Source: Acinetobacter oleivorans DR1 (GTDB lineage Bacteria > Pseudomonadota > Gammaproteobacteria > Pseudomonadales > Moraxellaceae). From it: a stretch of DNA of 64,000 bases. Of this stretch, positions 1 through 7,929 are shown piece by piece; position 1 is the first letter of the stretch, and each line of letters begins with the position of its first letter. The DNA lies in contig NC_014259.1 of the NCBI RefSeq assembly GCF_000196795.1, positions 2,852,001-2,916,000 of the forward strand, read 5' to 3'. The notes beneath the pieces were generated by a model that was given only the letters and a program-made list of their open reading frames with translations, had not been told where the DNA came from and searched no databases. A program made the translations under genes and the position numbers.

Positions 1-80
1 TCTTTACGCAAACGATTTAAACGGTAACGATCTCTTGCCATTACCAACTGATCAATATTTAAATCATTCTGCACAGACAA
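1..80 (-). CDS. N-terminal fragment of a minus-strand gene, possibly ATP-dependent helicase HrpA
   Basis: An open frame runs off the left edge of the window on the minus strand. About 26 residues are visible and include the stretch LVMARDRYRLNRLRK. This resembles the start of HrpA helicases, where an SLMLRDRLRF-like segment precedes an Arg-rich stretch. No ATG is available. A TTG at 80 with AGGA a few bases upstream is the best start, and an in-frame stop lies about 30 bases further upstream. The helicase motifs would lie outside the window, so the name is a guess from a short match. Confidence 0.42.
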   Translation of the reverse strand, partial: MSVQNDLNIDQLVMARDRYRLNRLRK

Positions 81-426
81 ATTTTCCTGAAAATACAACA
101 ATCCTCTATTTTACGCTCTAATGCCCTTCAGGTAAAACACTTGGTTTTTTATATATTTTTAATTTTTTAAAATTTTACCCTTGAATTTTGACTAAGTAGA
201 CTTCATGTTGTTATGCAAGTTTCTTTTACTATAACTGTCATTTGATTTACATGTTTTTGCAGTCAAATCGAATACAGTGTTTGGGGACTTAAAAATCGTA
301 AATTTATCACTTATTCAATTTTCCGATTTTAGTCATGTAAAAATACTATTTCCCCAATAAAGAATTTTTATTTATTCTACATCTCGTAAACAAGTTTAAA
401 TATAAACCTCAATCATGGAGACAATG
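81..426. other. Intergenic region upstream of ahpC
   Basis: About 345 bases without a convincing gene, AT-rich, between the divergent left-edge gene and ahpC. It must hold the ahpC promoter. TTGACT at 186-191 and TTCAAT near 314 are possible -35 elements, but I could not fix a convincing -10 or an OxyR-type ATAG-N7-CTAT site. Confidence 0.5.
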
Positions 427-990
427 ATGAGCTTGATTAATACTGAAGTTAAACCATTCCAAGCAACTGCTTACCACAACGGCCAATTTGTTGAAGTTAA
501 CGAAACTAACCTTAAAGGTAAGTGGTCTGTTGTATTCTTCTATCCAGCTGACTTCACTTTCGTTTGTCCAACTGAACTTGGTGACTTAGCTGACAACTAC
601 GCTGAATTCCAAAAACTTGGTGTTGAAATTTATGCTGTATCTACTGATACACACTTCACTCATAAAGCTTGGCACGACACTTCTGAAGAAATCAAAAAAA
701 TCCAATATCCATTAGTTGGTGACCCAACTTGGACTCTTTCTAAAAACTTCGACGTTCTTATTGAATCTGAAGGTTTAGCTGACCGTGGTACTTTCGTTAT
801 CGATCCAGAAGGTAAAATCCAAATCGTTGAACTCAACGCTGGTGGTATCGGCCGTGACGCGTCTGAACTTCTTCGTAAAGTAAAAGCTGCTCAATACGTA
901 CACGCTCACCCAGGTGAAGTTTGCCCAGCTAAATGGAAAGAAGGCGAAGCTACTCTTGCTCCATCTATCGACCTAGTTGGTAAAATCTAA
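427..990 (+). CDS. ahpC: Alkyl hydroperoxide reductase subunit C (2-Cys peroxiredoxin)
   Basis: AhpC is a typical 2-Cys peroxiredoxin that reduces H2O2 and organic hydroperoxides in the cytoplasm and is recycled by AhpF. The frame is open from 415, but the ATG at 427 is preceded by GGAG at about 7 bases. It gives 187 residues, the E. coli length, and places the peroxidatic Cys at 47 (motif DFTFVCPTEL) and the resolving Cys at 166 (GEVCPAKW), as in the family. The helper gene ahpF is not adjacent but lies about 4 kb downstream, beyond the alkane genes. A strong terminator follows, so it is probably monocistronic. Confidence 0.97.
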   Translation: MSLINTEVKPFQATAYHNGQFVEVNETNLKGKWSVVFFYPADFTFVCPTELGDLADNYAEFQKLGVEIYAVSTDTHFTHKAWHDTSEEIKKIQYPLVGDPTWTLSKNFDVLIESEGLADRGTFVIDPEGKIQIVELNAGGIGRDASELLRKVKAAQYVHAHPGEVCPAKWKEGEATLAPSIDLVGKI

Positions 991-1018
991 TTTTTTAGAT
1001 TAGACCAATACGTCTGAA

Positions 1019-1046
1019 AACCACCCTTTTTAGGGTGGTTTTTTTA
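1019..1046 (+). terminator. Rho-independent terminator of ahpC
   Basis: Nine-bp arms AACCACCCT (1019-1027) and AGGGTGGTT (1032-1040) with a 4-base loop, followed by a run of T. Confidence 0.92.
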
Positions 1047-1243
1047 TTGGTTATTTTTATAAATCTAAGCTCTATTCCACACCCAAATTTTATAGCTAAT
1101 TTTTTACAATTCTTATACTTATAAATTTATAGCAATATTCATTTATGAATTGTCAGCCTGCTTAACTTAGAGTACTGTCGAATTATGAAACAAAAGAGCT
1201 TTATATATGTATTAAAAGATCAAATAAAAGTAGGAGTAGTTAT

Positions 1244-1453
1244 ATGGAAAAATCTGTTGTTGTAACCTCTTGGAAATACGATGTTTCTTCACGCTATTTA
1301 AAAATTTTCTATAGCAATGGCTCAGGTGAGCTCTACCATCCAGTTCCAGAGTTTATCTACAATAATTTGTTACGTACCAATGATAAAACTGCATTTGTTC
1401 ACAAATATCTTGAGTTTGATCTGCATTTTAATAGACTCCGTATTTCTGCTTAA
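1244..1453 (+). CDS. KTSC domain protein
   Basis: A 69-residue protein matching the short KTSC domain pattern along its whole length: VTSWKYD near the start, LKIFYSNGSGELY in the middle, then VPEFIYNNLL and a C-terminal HFNRLR. KTSC domains (named for a Lys-Thr-Ser-Cys tetrad) are of unknown function and occur alone or fused to RNA-acting or phage proteins. The Cys is not present here. GGAG precedes the ATG at good spacing. It stands alone between ahpC and the convergent alkM. Confidence 0.8.
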   Translation: MEKSVVVTSWKYDVSSRYLKIFYSNGSGELYHPVPEFIYNNLLRTNDKTAFVHKYLEFDLHFNRLRISA

Positions 1454-1504
1454 TCATAAAAAATCAGCCCAATGGGGCTGATCTGTTTTTATATCTTTTG
1501 GCTA

Positions 1505-2698
1505 TTAAGCCGCGTCATTTTGACCAATATATTTCTCTAACTTTTTTTCCTTCACATCAACATGCATATTGATTTTACTAAGGTCACCCTTATAGTGCTC
1601 GACAACGCGATCATCCATAATTTTTGACCACCAAGATGGAATAAATGCAGGCAAAATCATTGCACCATAACCTGCTGGTAATTGCGGTGCATCTTCAAAG
1701 TGACGTAAGGTCTGAAAGCTACGAGTTGGATTGGCATGATGATCTGAATGGCGTTGTAATTGATACAAAAACAGATTAGTCACCACATTATTATTGTTCC
1801 AGCTGTGCTCTGGCAAAGTACGTTCATATTGGCCATTTTCTTTCTTTGCACGCTTTAAACCATAATGTTCAATGTAATTCACCGATTCAAACAAAGTTAT
1901 TGCATACGCAGCTTGAGTAACTTGAAATGGAATCGAACGCGCACCAAATTTCGCAAACATGGCTACATGGTACACAGCCGACATTGCCCAGCCATGAATC
2001 AGCTCATTTTCCTTACAGAAGAAAGGCAATTTCTTACGTTCTAAACGATTTTTTTCAATTTCAATCGCCGATTTAAAGCTGCCAATTACAGTCCGCGGTA
2101 AAAATTTCCAAAAGGTTTCACCAAATTGTGAAGATGCTGGGTCTTCAGGTGTCGCAACTCGGCGGTGGTGTCCATAAGGGTGTTCAATTCGAAAATGGTT
2201 ATAACCCGAAGGCGCTAAAGCTAAATGAGATAAATAATGTTCAAGCTGCCCATTCTTGTGGCTGAGTTCATGTGCCGTATTAATGGCAATCCCATTAACC
2301 ATTCCCACCAAAGTTCCAAGTAAAACCTGATCAGCAAGAGGTGTATTTTTACGACTGGCTAAATATGCTCCATAAATATTGGTCGCATATTGCAAAGGAA
2401 TAAAAAGTTTAACAATGCGAGCATAATACGGATCTGCTTCTAAATCCGCGATTGCGTCTAATGGCGGATTTTCCTTGTCTTCCCCAATCAGTTTATCTAA
2501 TGCAGGAATAACACCATGAATAAATAATGGCCCAAATGAAGCGAAGAATTTTTTAGTTTTTTTAGGACCAAATTGATAGCCTGCTAACCCACCCATTGCA
2601 ATGGTTGGTACAGCCAAACCCAATAGCCATAAATGACGTTTTTTATCCTTAAATGTTGTTGTCGCTTGCTCGACATCCAGTTGAGTATGCATATTCAT
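1505..2698 (-). CDS. alkM: Alkane 1-monooxygenase (integral-membrane non-haem di-iron hydroxylase)
   Basis: AlkB/AlkM hydroxylates the terminal carbon of n-alkanes using rubredoxin as electron donor. The family histidine boxes are all present: HELSHK, EHPYGHHRR, NYIEHYGL and LQRHSDHHANPTR. Hydrophobic helices fill the N-terminal half, and the 397 residues suit the family. The frame extends to a TTG at 2710, but the ATG at 2698 has GGAG six bases upstream and is preferred. Divergent to alkR, as reported for alkM/alkR of A. baylyi. Rubredoxin and rubredoxin reductase are not in this window, which fits the scattered alkane genes of this genus. The substrate chain length cannot be told from the sequence. 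Confidence 0.95.
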   Translation of the reverse strand: MNMHTQLDVEQATTTFKDKKRHLWLLGLAVPTIAMGGLAGYQFGPKKTKKFFASFGPLFIHGVIPALDKLIGEDKENPPLDAIADLEADPYYARIVKLFIPLQYATNIYGAYLASRKNTPLADQVLLGTLVGMVNGIAINTAHELSHKNGQLEHYLSHLALAPSGYNHFRIEHPYGHHRRVATPEDPASSQFGETFWKFLPRTVIGSFKSAIEIEKNRLERKKLPFFCKENELIHGWAMSAVYHVAMFAKFGARSIPFQVTQAAYAITLFESVNYIEHYGLKRAKKENGQYERTLPEHSWNNNNVVTNLFLYQLQRHSDHHANPTRSFQTLRHFEDAPQLPAGYGAMILPAFIPSWWSKIMDDRVVEHYKGDLSKINMHVDVKEKKLEKYIGQNDAA

Positions 2699-2764
2699 TA
2701 GAGACTCCAATCAAACACAAAATGTTTTGCTTGAATTGATTGTGCTCGTTCATAGTCCCTCTAT

Positions 2765-2807
2765 ATTATCATTTTAAGACTTGCTATTATCATTTTAAGA
2801 CTTTGCT
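2765..2807 (-). promoter_or_regulatory. Tandem direct repeat in the alkM/alkR intergenic region, candidate AlkR operator
   Basis: The 17-base string ATTATCATTTTAAGACT occurs at 2765-2781 and again at 2786-2802, a 21-bp period (two helical turns). Each copy is followed by TGCT or TTGCT. AraC/XylS regulators bind such same-face direct repeats just upstream of, or overlapping, the -35 box. On the minus strand the repeats end at 2765, followed about 11 bases later by a possible -10 (TATGAA, near 2748), as expected for activation of alkM. The array also ends 12 bases before the alkR start codon, so it could autoregulate alkR. Confidence 0.72.
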
Positions 2808-2818
2808 GAGTTTTTCTT

Positions 2819-3853
2819 GTGCAGAAGCAACAGATTCCTGTTATTCCATCACGTTATTATTTACGACTGATTGAAATTTTAATCGGTACGCATCAATACG
2901 ATAATGATTTACTGAGGGCATTCCAACAAGAACTATCAAAAACAGAATTATTGTCGATTCAACAAATTGAACAATTCATTGAGATGGGTTTAAGTCTGCC
3001 CAACACTCAAGACCTAGCCTTTGAACTGGGTAAAAACATAAAACTCAGCTCACATAGTCTGGTCGGCTATGCACTAATGACCAGTCCTAATCTGGAACAT
3101 GCCCTTAGGCTAATTGCACAATATTTTAGACTGATTATGCCGAGTTTTAAGCTCAGCATTCAGTTTCCGACCAATCAGCAAAAGGTTGAACTATTATTTG
3201 AACCGATTTTGCAGATGAATAAGCAATGTTTGGCCTTTCATATTGAAGCGATTGCCGTAGCCTTTTACTACAGCTTGTTAGAATTGGCAGGTCAGCAATT
3301 ACAACGCTACCAAGTGTATTTGAGTGTTCCAGAGCCTAGCTATCAAGAACGTTACATATCCTTAGTAAAAGCCAATTTCCACTTTAACTATACGTGGCTT
3401 TCAGGTATACGCGTGGTGATTGATCAACAACAATTAGCACTACCCTTGCCTCTAGCTGACGCCCATAGTCTAAAAATAGTTGAACAACGCTGTCAGGAAC
3501 AAATCCAGAAGATCTATCATCAAGGTGAAATTGTTGAATGGGTCAGCATGATGTTGCGGCAAGCCAATCAAGTTCCAACCCTAATGGAGTGTGCCAAAGT
3601 ATTAAATATTTCGACCAAAACTTTGCAACGCTATTTACAACAGCAAGGCGTTGAATTTCAAAATTTAAAGCAACAGATCAGTACTGAGCGTGCCATTGAT
3701 TTGTTAGAGAATTCTACCTTTACCATTACCCATATTGCCTATGAACTGGGCTATTCCAACCCTGCCAATTTCACCCGTGCATTTAATAAAGTACAAGGCT
3801 GTAGTCCACAAGCTTATCGGCAAGAATATCTCAAGAAAGCGAACCTACTTTAA
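2819..3853 (+). CDS. alkR: AraC/XylS-family regulator, AlkR-like activator of alkM
   Basis: A 344-residue protein with an N-terminal ligand-binding region of the arabinose-binding type used by OruR/AlkR regulators (about 1-200). The C-terminal double helix-turn-helix covers about 250-335, including ECAKVLNISTKTLQRYL and the signature HIAYELGYSNPANFTRAF. It probably senses alkanes and activates the divergent alkM. The start is GTG. The conserved regulator sequence begins soon after it, and no ATG upstream fits because the repeats are there. The 3' end overlaps the convergent methyltransferase gene by 9 bp. Confidence 0.9.
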   Translation: MQKQQIPVIPSRYYLRLIEILIGTHQYDNDLLRAFQQELSKTELLSIQQIEQFIEMGLSLPNTQDLAFELGKNIKLSSHSLVGYALMTSPNLEHALRLIAQYFRLIMPSFKLSIQFPTNQQKVELLFEPILQMNKQCLAFHIEAIAVAFYYSLLELAGQQLQRYQVYLSVPEPSYQERYISLVKANFHFNYTWLSGIRVVIDQQQLALPLPLADAHSLKIVEQRCQEQIQKIYHQGEIVEWVSMMLRQANQVPTLMECAKVLNISTKTLQRYLQQQGVEFQNLKQQISTERAIDLLENSTFTITHIAYELGYSNPANFTRAFNKVQGCSPQAYRQEYLKKANLL

Positions 3854-4432
3854 AACCACCAGACTTAAACCTGCGCCTACTGGCAAAATACTGCTCATAA
3901 AATTTTCATCTTTTTTAATTAAAGATAAGAATGAACTTACTTCAGCCGCATGTGAAATAACCTTATCAATAATAAGAACACCACCTTTGGGCTTCATCAG
4001 ACGCTTTAAATCGGGCCAATAATTTTCGTAAGCATTACGCTCAGCATCTAACAAAATAAAATCGAACGTTTCGTGAGTTTCTTTTAAATAATCGGCTGCA
4101 TCCCCTATCCAAAAATCAACCACTTCATCTAATGCTAATTCAGTCGTATGGCGTTTCGCCTCGGTACTACGATTGGCATCAATCTCAAGTGTCGTTACTT
4201 TTCCTTGAGTCGATTGTGCAGCCTCAGCAAGCCATAGAGTAGAATAACCCGTTGAAGTACCTATTTCTAAAATTGATTTGGCTTGCTGCATTCGGATAAA
4301 TTGCGACAGAAGTTTTGCAGATTCAGCCTCAATATTTCGATAGCGTAGCAAGCGATCTGACTGCTGGCCATCATGTCGTTTAAAGGTGTCATATAAATCT
4401 GCAACTCTTTGTAAGAAAAAAGTATTTGGCAT
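3845..4432 (-). CDS. SAM-dependent O-methyltransferase (catechol/caffeoyl-CoA type fold)
   Basis: A class I methyltransferase of 195 residues. SAM-binding motif I is ILEIGTSTGYSTLWLA. An acidic residue after the second strand (TLEIDANR) and FDFILLDAERNAYENYW follow, the layout of the O-methyltransferase family 3 proteins that act on catechol-like hydroxyls. The frame extends to 4468, but the ATG at 4432 has GGTGAAG just upstream and the earlier codon has none. Its substrate is unknown. It is followed 45 bases upstream on the same strand by the DUF1653 gene and may be cotranscribed with it. Confidence 0.82.
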   Translation of the reverse strand: MPNTFFLQRVADLYDTFKRHDGQQSDRLLRYRNIEAESAKLLSQFIRMQQAKSILEIGTSTGYSTLWLAEAAQSTQGKVTTLEIDANRSTEAKRHTTELALDEVVDFWIGDAADYLKETHETFDFILLDAERNAYENYWPDLKRLMKPKGGVLIIDKVISHAAEVSSFLSLIKKDENFMSSILPVGAGLSLVVLK

Positions 4433-4477
4433 ATCTTCACCCTTTAAAATCGTTATTTTATATGACAACCGTTTGAG

Positions 4478-4696
4478 TTAAGTGCTTTGAATTAAATTGA
4501 ATCGTGGCACGATACTTCCATCAGCCATTTGAACCGTTTCAGTAAACATATCAAGCGGACGTACCCATGTTGAATAGTCACCATAAAGACACTGATAAAC
4601 CACGAGTTCCTCTTCAGTCTCACTGTGTTTTGCCACAGAAAAAACTTGATAGAGATTACCTTTATAATGCTGATAAATGCCGCGTTGCAATGACAT
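4478..4696 (-). CDS. DUF1653 domain protein
   Basis: A 72-residue protein with the DUF1653 pattern across its whole length: GIYQHYKGNLYQVFSVAKHSETEEELVVYQ near the start, then DYSTWVRPLDMF and a C-terminal hydrophobic-Arg-Phe segment. The domain is small, beta-rich and of unknown function. The gene lies directly upstream of the O-methyltransferase, on the same strand. Confidence 0.85.
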   Translation of the reverse strand: MSLQRGIYQHYKGNLYQVFSVAKHSETEEELVVYQCLYGDYSTWVRPLDMFTETVQMADGSIVPRFNLIQST

Positions 4697-4963
4697 GAAA
4701 GTACCTTTTAATGTTATGACATAAAATCTTTACAGCCATATAACATATATAAATTTTTAAACACTTTCACTTTAAAAGATAAAAAAGAGTAATAAAGACG
4801 ACCAAAAGACAAATTCCACTTTAACTTCTTGATATTACTTATAAGTGTTAACCAACATTCAAAAAACCGATTAAATCTATAAAAACATACTGTTTCACCT
4901 ATTTTGTGTTTTAACGTACTATGCATCTATTGAAAGAATTTGGATGCATTGGAGTAAAAACAG

Positions 4964-6529
4964 ATGTTAGATCAAAACATTAAAACTCAATTAAAAGCTT
5001 ACTTAGAACGTTTAGAAAGTCCAATCGAATTAGTTGCTGCTTTAGATGAATCAGATAAAGCTGCTCAAATTAAAGAGTTAGTGACAGAAATCGCTGAGCT
5101 TTCTGACAAAGTGACTGCCCGTTTTGATGGCAACAATACACGTCGTCCAAGCTTTGGTGTGGCTAAAGCAGGTGAACAACCTCGTGTGTTCTTTGCAGGC
5201 TTACCAATGGGTCATGAGTTTACATCTTTGATCTTGGCATTGTTACAGGTGTCTGGTTATGCACCGAAGGTTTCTGATGAAGTGCTCAACCAGATTAAAG
5301 GTTTAAACCTCAAAGCTAACTTTGATGTGTTTGTATCACTCAGCTGTCATAACTGTCCGGATGTGGTACAGGCGCTTAACCTGATCGCGATTTATAACCC
5401 GAATACAACAGCAACCATGATTGATGGTTCATTCTTCCAAGACGAAGTGGAACAACGCAAAATCATGGCTGTACCAATGGTGTTCCAAGACAATGAACAC
5501 ATTGGTCAAGGTCGTATGACCCTTGAAGAGATTGTGGCAAAACTTGACACCAACTCAGCTGAAAAAGATGCAGCAGCACTCAATGCCAAAGATGCTTTTG
5601 ATGTATTGGTGATTGGTGGTGGACCTGCGGGTGCAACAGCAGCAATCTATGCAGCACGTAAAGGTATTAACACAGGTATCGTAGCTGAACGTTTCGGTGG
5701 TCAGGTGATGGACACCATGGACATTGAAAACTTCACATCTGTGCAAAAGACTCAAGGTCCTAAGTTTGCTGCCGAGATGGAAGCACATGTTCGTGAATAC
5801 GATGTTGATATCATGAACCTGCAACGTGTCAGCAAAATCACAGGTGCAAACCAAACGATCAATGGTCTGGTTGAAGTTGAACTTGAAAACGGTGCAAAAC
5901 TTGAATCGAAAACAGTGATCCTTTCAACAGGTGCACGTTGGAGAGAAATGAATGTACCGGGTGAGCAAGAATACCGTACCCGTGGTGTCGCGTACTGTCC
6001 ACACTGTGATGGTCCATTGTTCAAAGGCAAACGTGTTGCCGTGATTGGTGGTGGTAATTCAGGTGTTGAAGCTGCAATTGACCTTGCAGGAATTGTTGAG
6101 CATGTGACTTTGGTTGAGTTCGATACAAAACTTCGTGCTGACCAAGTGTTGCAAAACAAACTGCATAGCTTGCCAAACACAACTGTGATTATGAATGCGT
6201 TAAGCACAGAAGTGTTAGGTGATGGCTCACAAGTGACTGGTCTTAAATATAAAGACCGTGCCACTGATGAAGAGCATGTTGTAGAGCTTGCAGGGATCTT
6301 TGTACAGATTGGTTTATTACCAAACACTGACTTCTTAAAAGACAGTGAAGTTGAGTTAACCAACCGTGGTGAGATCATTGTGAATGATCGCAACGAAACC
6401 AATGTCAAAGGTGTATTTGCTGCGGGTGACTGTACGACTGTGCCTTACAAGCAAATCATTATTGCCACAGGTGAAGGCGCTAAAGCATCACTCTCTGCGT
6501 TTGATTACATCATCCGTTCTGGGCAATAA
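4964..6529 (+). CDS. ahpF: Alkyl hydroperoxide reductase subunit F (NADH:AhpC disulphide reductase)
   Basis: AhpF passes electrons from NADH through FAD and two dithiol centres to AhpC. The 521 residues carry an N-terminal double thioredoxin-like domain with CHNC at 128-131, an FAD-binding GGGPAG near 218-223, the redox-active CPHC at 345-348, a second Rossmann motif (VIGGGNSGVEAA) for NADH, and the C-terminal FAD motif GVFAAGDCTTVPYKQI. All cysteine positions match the E. coli protein. GGAG precedes the ATG by 9 bases. The gene is transcribed separately from ahpC, and a strong terminator follows it. Confidence 0.97.
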   Translation: MLDQNIKTQLKAYLERLESPIELVAALDESDKAAQIKELVTEIAELSDKVTARFDGNNTRRPSFGVAKAGEQPRVFFAGLPMGHEFTSLILALLQVSGYAPKVSDEVLNQIKGLNLKANFDVFVSLSCHNCPDVVQALNLIAIYNPNTTATMIDGSFFQDEVEQRKIMAVPMVFQDNEHIGQGRMTLEEIVAKLDTNSAEKDAAALNAKDAFDVLVIGGGPAGATAAIYAARKGINTGIVAERFGGQVMDTMDIENFTSVQKTQGPKFAAEMEAHVREYDVDIMNLQRVSKITGANQTINGLVEVELENGAKLESKTVILSTGARWREMNVPGEQEYRTRGVAYCPHCDGPLFKGKRVAVIGGGNSGVEAAIDLAGIVEHVTLVEFDTKLRADQVLQNKLHSLPNTTVIMNALSTEVLGDGSQVTGLKYKDRATDEEHVVELAGIFVQIGLLPNTDFLKDSEVELTNRGEIIVNDRNETNVKGVFAAGDCTTVPYKQIIIATGEGAKASLSAFDYIIRSGQ

Positions 6530-6558
6530 AATTCAGTCCAACCAGTATGATTTAACCC

Positions 6559-6590
6559 AAGCCTAGCATTACAAAATGCTAGGCTTTTTT
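6559..6590 (+). terminator. Rho-independent terminator of ahpF
   Basis: Perfect 12-bp arms AAGCCTAGCATT (6559-6570) and AATGCTAGGCTT (6575-6586), a 4-base loop and a T run. Confidence 0.93.
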
Positions 6591-6701
6591 AATATTAGAG
6601 TTACAACTCTTTAACAATTTTCGATCTTTATTAATCAGTTAGTTTATGTTTATATTTTATACATCCATATTTGGATGCCATGAATTAGAAGGAAAAACAC
6701 A

Positions 6702-7046
6702 ATGAATAAATTACTTGTTGCTTTAGGTCTTGCTGCGACCGTTGCCCTTGTTGGATGTAATAAAGATAAAGCTCCAGAAACAGGTGCGACAACGGGTGAA
6801 CACTTAGAAAATGCTGCTCAACAAGCAACTGCAGATATCAAATCAGCTGGTGACAAAGCTGCAAGCGATATTGCTACTGCAACTGATAATGCTACTGCAA
6901 AAATCGATGCTGCAACTGACCATGCTGCTGACGCAACCGCTGAAGCTGCTGCAAAAACTGAAGCGACTGCTCGTAAGGCAACTGCTGATGCTGCCCAAGC
7001 TGTTGAAAATACTGCTGCTGATGTGAAAAAAGATGCTCAACACTAA
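6702..7046 (+). CDS. Alanine-rich lipoprotein with LEA/apolipoprotein-like helical repeats
   Basis: A 114-residue protein with a lipoprotein signal (hydrophobic run, lipobox LVGC with Cys at 19). From about residue 35 to the end it is made almost only of Ala, Thr, Asp, Lys and Glu in repeats of the type ADxAxxATxK, with no aromatic residue, predicting a long amphipathic helix or coiled coil. Such LEA-like or YtxH-like tails are linked to envelope stress or desiccation in other proteins. That role is inference here. AAGGA precedes the ATG. It has its own terminator, shared with the convergent GST gene. Confidence 0.8.
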   Translation: MNKLLVALGLAATVALVGCNKDKAPETGATTGEHLENAAQQATADIKSAGDKAASDIATATDNATAKIDAATDHAADATAEAAAKTEATARKATADAAQAVENTAADVKKDAQH

Positions 7047-7060
7047 TCATCTTTAGCATA

Positions 7061-7092
7061 AAAAAAGCCCCTGTTCATACAGGGGCTTTTTA
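7061..7092. terminator. Bidirectional terminator between the lipoprotein and GST genes
   Basis: Perfect 12-bp arms AAAAGCCCCTGT (7063-7074) and ACAGGGGCTTTT (7079-7090). The A and T flanks allow it to work on both strands between the convergent genes. Confidence 0.9.
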
Positions 7093-7110
7093 TTAATGTC
7101 TAAAAACTGA

Positions 7111-7722
7111 TTAAGAAATTAGACCTTCATCACGCATCGCAATTTGTACAGATTGACGTTCTGCTACCTTATTACGTAGAGCAATAATATGTTTATATGG
7201 TGTTAAATCATGTTCAATTGAATTTGACCAGTTTGTTAAAACAAATAGATAAGCATCTGCTGGACCGAAATTATCATTTACCAAATAATCATAATCAGAC
7301 TCAGCCAAATAGTTATCGATATATTTTAAAAGGCGATCAATTTCTGCATAAGCTTTATTTTTTTCATCAGTCGTTAACGGCGCCCCAAAGAAGACTGCAT
7401 ATGCATCATGTAATTCAGAGTTCAAATATCCCAACCATTCCAATACTTTCGCACGGCCCATCCCTGATGGAGGAATTAAGTCTTGTTTAGGATCATGCTG
7501 AGCAAGGAACGGTAAAATCGCAACGTTTTCAGTTAACATTAAACCCGGATTAATTTCTAAAGCTGGTACATATCCTTTTGGGTTAATCTCGTAATAATCT
7601 GCGCCTTTTTCTGTTTTATGAGTTTTTAAATTTACCCGTTCTAAGTCAAAATCAACATTAATTTCATTTAAAATAATATGTGCAGCTAAAGAACATGCGC
7701 CTGGCGAATAATATAATTTCAT
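7111..7722 (-). CDS. Glutathione S-transferase family protein, beta-class like
   Basis: A 203-residue GST beginning MKLYYSPGACSLAAHI, the beta-class start in which Cys10 (and not Tyr or Ser) contacts glutathione. The thioredoxin-fold half has the cis-Pro motif GYVPAL near residue 50 and ends about residue 78. The helical half follows, with FGPADAYLFV near 150. Beta-class enzymes conjugate or reduce electrophiles, and the substrate here is unknown. AAGGA lies just upstream of the ATG. It is a single gene, convergent with the lipoprotein gene. Confidence 0.88.
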   Translation of the reverse strand: MKLYYSPGACSLAAHIILNEINVDFDLERVNLKTHKTEKGADYYEINPKGYVPALEINPGLMLTENVAILPFLAQHDPKQDLIPPSGMGRAKVLEWLGYLNSELHDAYAVFFGAPLTTDEKNKAYAEIDRLLKYIDNYLAESDYDYLVNDNFGPADAYLFVLTNWSNSIEHDLTPYKHIIALRNKVAERQSVQIAMRDEGLIS

Positions 7723-7872
7723 ATCTGATCCTTGTTATCTCATATTAACGTTTTAAATTGCTTCTAGAAAACCTGCAAGGTTTGCACAATTCTTTAATTG
7801 TAAAAAAGCGTAAACTTATAAAATACTTACACCATCTAATATTCTTCAAAAAGTCATTCCTTGCAAGTTGTC

Positions 7873-7921
7873 TTGCGTGACGATTGTTTAAAATATGATA
7901 AAACACATTTGCGTCACGCAA
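7873..7921. repeat. 10-bp inverted repeat downstream of the nuclease gene
   Basis: TTGCGTGACG (7873-7882) and its exact complement CGTCACGCAA (7912-7921) are separated by 29 bases. It lies just beyond the stop of the minus-strand nuclease gene. There is no T run on the minus side, so it is not a standard terminator. It could stabilise the mRNA end or be a binding site. Confidence 0.5.
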
Positions 7922-7929
7922 TTTTTCCT

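Noticed and set aside
4714..4926. A 70-residue minus-strand frame between the DUF1653 gene and ahpF
   Set aside because: Composition is that of AT-rich intergenic DNA with no ribosome site and no protein-like pattern, and it covers the ahpF promoter region.
5752..6408. A 218-residue minus-strand frame inside ahpF
   Set aside because: Antisense of a well supported gene; Ser- and Cys-rich product typical of a shadow frame.
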